Assembly: GCF_000203815.1 (NCBI RefSeq)
Contig: NW_004457624.1
Location: 682,001-746,000, forward strand
DNA length: 64,000 nucleotides
Source of the DNA: Cavenderia fasciculata
Lineage: Eukaryota; Evosea; Eumycetozoa; Acytosteliales; Cavenderiaceae
Reading direction: 5' to 3'
Made by a program: the position numbers and the translations under genes
In this document: piece by piece, positions 58,303-64,000 of the stretch
How positions within the stretch are numbered: position 1 is the stretch's first letter
How the letters are laid out: every line of letters starts with the position of its first letter
Notes under the pieces: model-generated
What the model was told of the DNA's origin: nothing
The model's input: the letters and a program-made list of their open reading frames with translations, nothing else
Database searches by the model: none

Positions 58303-60796
58303 ATGAATACAAAGAGAATATTAGTTAGAAATATACCAAGTGATAAGGGTAGAAATGAAGTGATAGATAACCTTAAAAAGTTGTTAGGAGGTAATGCTTC
58401 GGCAGCTATCATCACCATCCCCGCTGCTATACCCGCTGATATCGATTTGAGCAAACATCCAAATACAAATATTGCTTTACTATCAGTACAAGATATTACA
58501 AAGATGCAAATGGTAAATATAGAATAGCAGATAACAGCAAGATTGATAGATAATTAATCTAATCGAGACTAATATCTTCATCGTTCGTTACACTCATCAC
58601 CTGCACTAGATACAACAATTATTAAATAATAAACCATTTGGAAGTAATAGATTAATAGTTGAATATTATACGATTAAACCTATGGCTGCTATAACTGCAT
58701 TGACAAAGAAACCAGCACCTCCAATTGCTAAACCTTCACCTTCACCTGCAGCTGCACCAACTACAACCACTACTACAACAACTACAACTGAATCGACGAC
58801 GACACCAACTACAACGACTGAAACTACAAAGGCTGCTGATACTACTACAGCAAAAATTGAAAAGACTACGACCGTTGCAGCTCCCAAGAAAGATGTAGGA
58901 GAAAAACAACCAAAACAACCAACAAATAACAAGAGAAAGGAAATTGAAAAGGAAGAAGGAGGAGCAGGAGATGATAAGGAAGAAAAGAAGGAAGAAAAGA
59001 CTAGTCAACAACAAACTGTAAAGAAAGTAAAGAATGATAATAATAATGAATCGACCGAAAAGAAACAACAACAACCAAAAAAGAAAGAAAATGAAACAAC
59101 AAAGAAAGATGAAACAAAGAAAGAAAATAATGAAACAAAGAAAGATAATAATAATAATAATAATAATCAAAATAGAGAAAAGAAACCATTACAAGTAATT
59201 AAGAATAAGAAAAAAGTATTGATGATGATTACAAAACAGATTAGTGAACACATTGAAAAGAGAGATTTTGTAAAGTTTAGATTCGCCTACAACTATCTTC
59301 GTGACCACGAGTTGGAATTGGATCATTTGGCATATGGAATTGTGTTGAATGCATGTGTGCGTTTCCAAGAGTGGGAGATGGAGAAGACTGTGTTTGGTCA
59401 TGTGCTTCAGAGCAAGGTTGGCCCCAACGAAGTCATCTATACGACACATATCAAGGCATTGTGCGAGACGGATATGGCAGCAACCGAGCAACTACTAGAC
59501 GACATGGAAAAGAATGGAGTCGAGCCAAACACGCGTACACTCAACTCTATTCTTCGTGGATGTGTTAGAGATGGAAACAGAGGCATTGCCGACAGAATCT
59601 ATCAACGTGCGGTGTCGAGAAAAATAGAGGATGCTTCAACCATTGAATACATGATCAAGGTGTACTCACAGCATCTAAAGATCAACGATTGTTGGACTAT
59701 TCTTACAAGCAAGTTTGAAGAGATGGAGGAGACATTGTCACCGGCCATCTTTTCAAGGCTTGCTTTGGCGTCGCTCATGGCAGGTGACTTGAAGAGTTCG
59801 ACTCGTGCATTGTCGATTGTCGATGACTTGATGGCACGTGCACCTCAGTCTGTTGCCAAGAGCATCAGCTCGCATCGTGACAAGGGTAAAAAGTCAGAAG
59901 AGAACAAGATCTCGGCCGGTCTGTTTGAGCGTATCACCAGACAGGAAATCAACGAAGAGAGTGATCGTGTGCGTTCCTACCTCGTCAAACTCAAGAGTGG
60001 AGACGTCTCTAAAAAGGTCAAGATGTTGTCGATGGAGACTACTGCATCCATCTACTTTTCCCCCCTCACCTTTTCCCACGTCTACAAGGATAACATTGAT
60101 ATGCTCGAGAACAAGTTATTCATCAACAAATTATTCTTTAATCGAAAGGAACAACAACAACAGTTGAAAAAGACAGCTGCCGAAGAAAGTGGAAATACAG
60201 GCAGTAGCAATCTTTACAAGATTAATATCGCGGGTAACCAATACATCAACCAAAACAGATTGGTCAAGATGGAGATTTGTAGTGGTCACGGTCATTGGAT
60301 CATGGAGCGTGCCAAGCGCGACCTCGAGTCTGACTGGGTGTCTGTCGAGATTCGTTATGATCGTGTCTTTCAGATTTGGACGAAAAAGGTGTTGGAGGAC
60401 ATAGACAACTTGTACTTGTTGGCCGGTGAAGCACACAGTACCATCAAGACCAATGTGCCCGATGGATCGGTCGATGAGCTCTACATCAATTATCCCAACC
60501 CTCCAATGTGGTACGGTGCCAAACGTCTCATTGACGAACCATTCTTGAAAGAGTTGAATCGTATCCTCAAGCGTGACGGTACTCTTACCATTGTCACTGA
60601 TAACAGAGAATATTCAGAGTCGGTAGTCCGTCAACTCCAAACCAGTAAACCACTCAAACGTATCTTTGCACCTGCCCAAAACAACGATTACCTCGCCGAT
60701 CTTCCAGAGGAATATGGTTATTCCTATTTCAACAAACTTTGGTCCAATGGTCAACGTATTAAAAGATATTGTGTCTATGCTATTAAAAAGAGATAA
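58303..60796 (+). CDS. RRM-PPR-tRNA (guanine-N7) methyltransferase fusion (PPR-TGM)
   Basis: Two exons, 58303-58512 and 58610-60796, give 798 residues in frame. Residues 1-95 look like an RRM (RILVRNIPSDKGRNEVIDNL ... NTNIALLSVQD ... RLIVEYYTIKP). A Thr-rich then Lys/Glu/Asn-rich linker runs to about residue 270. Residues about 285-420 are PPR repeats (YGIVLNACVRFQEWEMEKTV, GPNEVIYTTHIKALCE, GVEPNTRTLNSILRGCVRDG). The C-terminal 180 residues are a TrmB-type SAM methyltransferase: motif I MEICSGHGHWIMERA, then SVEIR, and VDELYINYPNPPMWYGAKRL in place of the usual FPDPWPK. TrmB methylates G46 of tRNA; PPR repeats bind organelle RNA, so a mitochondrial RNA-processing or tRNA-modifying role is inferred. 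No clear mitochondrial presequence is visible before the RRM. Related PPR-TGM fusions are known in dictyostelids and some plants. Confidence 0.9.
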
Positions 60797-60939
60797 ATCC
60801 ATAAATATATATAAATATAAATATAATAATTATCTTTTTTCCAATAACCCATATAACCAATCTATATATATCCATTATTATTATTATTGTGTCTTTTCAT
60901 TATATATATATTAATATTCTATTTATTTCACAATTTGAT

Positions 60940-61010
60940 CTATTTTTGAGGTCCTTCGCTACCTGGAATCAACTATATTTAATAATAACAATGAAAGTTA
61001 GTATAAATGC

Positions 61011-61047
<37 letters not shown>

Positions 61048-61545
61048 ATATTGCACAAGATTCTGATTGATTGTTCAATCAATGATGATGACAGATGATC
61101 GATAAATTACCAAACAAACATGATTTCCATTTAACAAGATATATTCTAATTTAATTTGTTTTGTTCCTTCTGGTGTATTTTCACTATTGTATCAATAAGA
61201 GAATGAATTGTTAGTTTATCATTCTTCATTGAAGAATGCTTAAATGCATATTGATCAACATACTATTCAATAACATCTTTAAGGAAAATATCTGTTTAGG
61301 TTTGATGATAGATAGGTTCAAATATTCAGTTAATATATTGTATTGTATTGTAGTATGATTATATGTAGTGGTGAATGATACATACTAACATAAGTATCGA
61401 AACCTAAAAGGGTACCAACAAACTCTTTCTCATTCTTCATACAAATCCAAATTCTAGATCCTATACATTTTTCTATTAATTCTAATGGTAGTATTTGAGT
61501 GGTTGGTGTATTAGAGGTTGGAGGTGATGCAACTTCGGTTGACAT
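60940..61545 (-). CDS. lsm5: U6 snRNA-associated Sm-like protein LSm5
   Basis: Four exons, 61386-61545, 61264-61291 (28 bases), 61111-61183 and 60940-60972 (11 codons), sum to 97 residues in frame. Joined motifs match LSm5: LPLELIEKCIGSRIWICMKN, EFVGTLLGFDTYVNIFLKDV, EYENTPEGTKQIKLEYILLN, then GNHVCL and LIPGSEGPQK at the C-terminus. The Sm1 motif is in exon 1 and Sm2 is split over exons 3 and 4. LSm5 belongs to the nuclear LSm2-8 ring on U6 snRNA (splicing) and the cytoplasmic LSm1-7 ring (mRNA decapping). The stop codon lies only 143 bases from the stop of the methyltransferase gene on the other strand, so the transcripts converge. A TA dinucleotide run (61013-61044) sits in the last intron. 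Confidence 0.95.
61013..61044. repeat. (TA)n run in LSm5 intron 3
   Basis: About 16 TA units within the last intron of lsm5; no other feature. Confidence 0.9.
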
Positions 61546-62048
61546 TTTCGTTGTTCTATATATATATGTATTTATCTAGTTTAATTAAACTGAGTCGTAA
61601 TGGTCATAGCGATACTCAGAAGATCTTCAAAAAAGGGGGGTACCCAAAATTTAATTTATTTATTTTTAATTTTAGAGTAGGGTGCTCTCTTATAGTTCAT
61701 CATTCTCATTGTTAACAAAGGTTATTACAACTGTCTCTATTCAAACTAGCATATTCATACTGTATTTGATGCGGGGTGTCTTGCAAGATGTTAAGCAAAA
61801 TCGTTCGAGGACAGAGCGTCTCAGACGTCATTCAAGGTCTTGTATCATTATACAAACAAAACTAACTCTCCATCTACAACTGTTGTTAAAACTATGTATG
61901 ATATTTTAATCCAATTGTTCTTATAATGTATTATTATCACTTTCCCAAAGTTTTCTTTCTTTTATTTAATTTTTTTAATGGTGACCATTGTTATGATCGC
62001 GATGATTGTTCAATATGTAGTTATTTGATAGATTTAAATTAATTAAAC
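61546..62048. promoter_or_regulatory. Divergent region between lsm5 and the FNIP gene
   Basis: About 500 bases with outward-reading genes on both sides. The middle (61600-61900) has higher GC than usual intergenic DNA here and includes a short minus-strand open piece (CPRTILLNILQDTPHQ) that may be a relic of an F-box-like head. No RNA gene was recognised. Confidence 0.45.
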
Positions 62049-64000
62049 ATGACAACAACATTATCAATATCACAATTATCAATATCAAGATCACTATCAA
62101 CATTACCAAATACTATTTTATACAATATTATATCATACTTGTTGCCTGGTGATGTTGACCCTACTGTATTGATGATTAGTTATAGTGATGAAGCAAAAGT
62201 TGAACGATTTCAATCACTATTCAATGCTGCGTGTCTTGGTATGACGTGCAAGAGATTAAATAGGATTGTAAGAGTAAAGTTGCCTTTAAAAGCAAGTCTA
62301 TACATTCGCAATGACAAGCAAATCAACTCACTGCTGATCATGTCAAGTTTGGACAAGTCATTAGAGACTAGTTACTTTAATCGTCTTTCATTGTCATTTC
62401 AACACGATCTTGATATAGACAGTGCCAAACTTGAACAAATCATTAACCATTGTCGTTTGCGCGACCATGATGGTGGTGATGACGACGATGAACAAGAACT
62501 CAAAGGAAGAGTAGTATTAAAGAATTTGGATATCAACAAGGCATTGTGCAAGACACTCAAAATATGTCGTCTACCCGACGACATTGAAAGTCTAGGTATT
62601 GATTCAAGTGTAGATACATCAATCATTACAGATGAGCACTTTTATCCAAAGAAATTAAAGACATGTAGGATAATTGGTTTCTCAAAGATCAACTTTCCAA
62701 TACCTCTACACGTTACGGAAATGATGATTATCTTGGCAAGTTTCACAAACCCAACTCTTGATGGAGTGGTATTTGGTAGAGCACTGACCAGTCTCTGTTT
62801 ATATGGTGCGGATATTCCAATCAAAAAGGGGTTGTTTCCTCTTGACGGATCACTTCGAACCGTTTCTTGCCATGCTTCTAGTCTCGAGGTTGGAGTGTTT
62901 CCTCCGACTCTTAGAACACTGGATTTAGGTTATACTTTTAACCAACCTCTTTCGGTAGGATCGTTACCAGAGGGACTTGAAAACCTCACCTTTTCCTATT
63001 GTTATAGCAATACGATCGGTAAGGGTGTGTTACCCTCTACGTTAACAAACATAAAGGGTGGAGTAAACGGCGCCATGATGGAGCCAGGGTCACTCGATCT
63101 TTGTAGAAAACTCACCAAGCTAGTCGTCCTCCAATCAAATTTCCAACCCAAAGTACTACCCCCTTGGATCATCAATCTTGAAATCGGTCAAATCCATTCC
63201 GTCCCAACCAATCTAAATGATACATTACAAGTTTTAAAAACCTCTCAATCTATTACTTTACCAAATTATTTACCTCAATCGTATGTACAAAATAGACAAA
63301 CAAATGGATTATTTAATTATTTAATAAATTTTTCTTTTTCTTTTTTTTTTTTTTTTAGATTAAAGATTTTACAATTTAAAATTGATGAACTTCTACCAGG
63401 AATTATTCCACAAGAGAACCTTACGGAATTATCTATAATAGGACAAAGAATATCTTATGTGATGCCACTTGGAGAGTTGTTACCATCACATTTAAAGGTT
63501 TTGGCTTTTCCATTTCCTTCACAAAGCACACCTTTTCAAGTAACTGATATTCCACATAGTCAATTGGAAAAGCTTACATTACAAGGCGTGGGAGAACATG
63601 AGATTGCCTTTCCAGCCAATTCATTTGACAATCTTACTTTTCTCGAGATTCAGTCATTCAGACATCCGATTGGTTCACTTCCACCAAACTTGGTTCATCT
63701 TAGAATGTCTCATACCTATCCTCATCCACTACCACCTTTACCAAATTCGATAGAATCCCTTAAATTCATTACATTGGGTCAACAGTTTTACCTCAATGAT
63801 CGTCCATACACATCAGACTATAACATGTTACTTTCTCAATCGGTCAATGGAAGCGGTCTGCCACCAAGTCTATCAGTAATATCCTATACATTGCCCTGCA
63901 AAATAGGTAAAAAATCAAAGATCACTATCGTTGTCGATACGATCAACCATTACATTCCACCAACTCCCATTATCAGTGAGGACAGACCGACAAAATTTAA
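62049..64000 (+). CDS. F-box/FNIP-repeat protein, cut by window end
   Basis: Exon 1 is 62049-63280; the intron ends in a long T run and TAG; exon 2 starts at 63359 and is open to the last base, where the codon after TKF begins AA. The N-terminus has an F-box-like helix (LSTLPNTILYNIISYLLPGD). The rest shows degenerate FNIP repeats with the xLPxxLxxLxF pattern: GVFPPTLRTLDLGYTFNQPL, GSLPEGLENLTFSYCYSN and GVLPSTLTNIKGG. FNIP repeats are leucine-rich-repeat-like and are greatly expanded in dictyostelids. F-box proteins select substrates for SCF ubiquitin ligases; the substrate here is unknown. About 625 residues are present. If the next base is A or G the gene ends right at the edge. Confidence 0.88.
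   Translation, partial: MTTTLSISQLSISRSLSTLPNTILYNIISYLLPGDVDPTVLMISYSDEAKVERFQSLFNAACLGMTCKRLNRIVRVKLPLKASLYIRNDKQINSLLIMSSLDKSLETSYFNRLSLSFQHDLDIDSAKLEQIINHCRLRDHDGGDDDDEQELKGRVVLKNLDINKALCKTLKICRLPDDIESLGIDSSVDTSIITDEHFYPKKLKTCRIIGFSKINFPIPLHVTEMMIILASFTNPTLDGVVFGRALTSLCLYGADIPIKKGLFPLDGSLRTVSCHASSLEVGVFPPTLRTLDLGYTFNQPLSVGSLPEGLENLTFSYCYSNTIGKGVLPSTLTNIKGGVNGAMMEPGSLDLCRKLTKLVVLQSNFQPKVLPPWIINLEIGQIHSVPTNLNDTLQVLKTSQSITLPNYLPQSYVQNRQTNGLFNYLINFSFSFFFFFRLKILQFKIDELLPGIIPQENLTELSIIGQRISYVMPLGELLPSHLKVLAFPFPSQSTPFQVTDIPHSQLEKLTLQGVGEHEIAFPANSFDNLTFLEIQSFRHPIGSLPPNLVHLRMSHTYPHPLPPLPNSIESLKFITLGQQFYLNDRPYTSDYNMLLSQSVNGSGLPPSLSVISYTLPCKIGKKSKITIVVDTINHYIPPTPIISEDRPTKF

Noticed and set aside
1-64000. 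Transposons or virus-like elements
   Set aside because: I searched by eye for reverse transcriptase, integrase, transposase, capsid and protein-primed polymerase motifs and for long terminal repeats, and saw none that could be supported.

Overview
This window is nuclear DNA from a social amoeba (Dictyostelia). The grounds are AT-rich intergenic DNA full of microsatellites, long Asn and Gln runs inside otherwise normal proteins, short AT-rich introns with GTATGT/GTAAGT donors and T-rich TAG acceptors, tightly packed genes, and families typical of dictyostelids (FNIP/F-box repeats, ComC-like and IPT/TIG surface proteins, full-length ABCG pumps). Conserved domains use fairly GC-rich codons, so it looks less AT-rich than D. 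discoideum. A Cavenderia- or Heterostelium-like species is possible, but the species cannot be fixed from the sequence alone. I saw no reverse transcriptase, transposase, capsid gene, CRISPR array, rRNA or convincing tRNA.

Layout. 1.9-5.0 kb: nine-exon ComC-like membrane protein with one reading-frame problem. 5.3-6.7 kb: secreted calcineurin-like phosphoesterase. 6.8-9.3 kb: 819-residue dictyostelid-type protein. 9.6-11.6 kb: LIN54/tesmin-type CXC DNA-binding protein. 11.7-16.9 kb: full-size PDR/ABCG transporter in eight exons. 18.8-23.0 kb: coiled-coil/WD40/C1-like protein with a frame change. 23.3-24.3 kb: BAR-domain protein with NPF motifs. 24.6-32.4 kb: a rearranged block of lineage-specific duplicates: F-box-like heads, a secreted Cys-rich protein, a two-copy lectin-like gene, and two incomplete NAT-like genes. 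32.7-36.0 kb: MIF4G translation factor. 36.0-38.9 kb: no gene found. 38.9-41.8 kb: MCRS1 homologue with an FHA domain. 42.2-43.0 kb: small membrane protein resembling ATP synthase subunit e. 45.0-46.2 kb: Cys-rich GPI-type protein. 46.8-53.1 kb: 1998-residue C-type lectin/IPT/EGF/ComC receptor. 54.3-58.1 kb: XPF-family protein resembling SHOC1/ZIP2. 58.3-60.8 kb: RRM-PPR-tRNA (guanine-N7) methyltransferase fusion. 60.9-61.5 kb: LSM5. 62.0 kb to the end: F-box/FNIP protein cut by the window edge.

The genes do not form one pathway. Housekeeping RNA and chromatin genes (LSM5, MIF4G, MCRS1, LIN54-like, PPR-methyltransferase) alternate with fast-evolving surface and F-box genes. The two ComC-domain proteins and the Cys-rich GPI-type protein are probably cell-surface recognition or adhesion molecules. 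The most interesting items are the SHOC1/ZIP2-like protein with a C-terminal PCNA-binding box, the PPR-methyltransferase fusion, the five-domain super-repeat in the IPT receptor, and the NAT-like pair that has lost its catalytic residues. All exon joins come from reading splice signals and frames by eye; total lengths were checked to be multiples of three except where stated.
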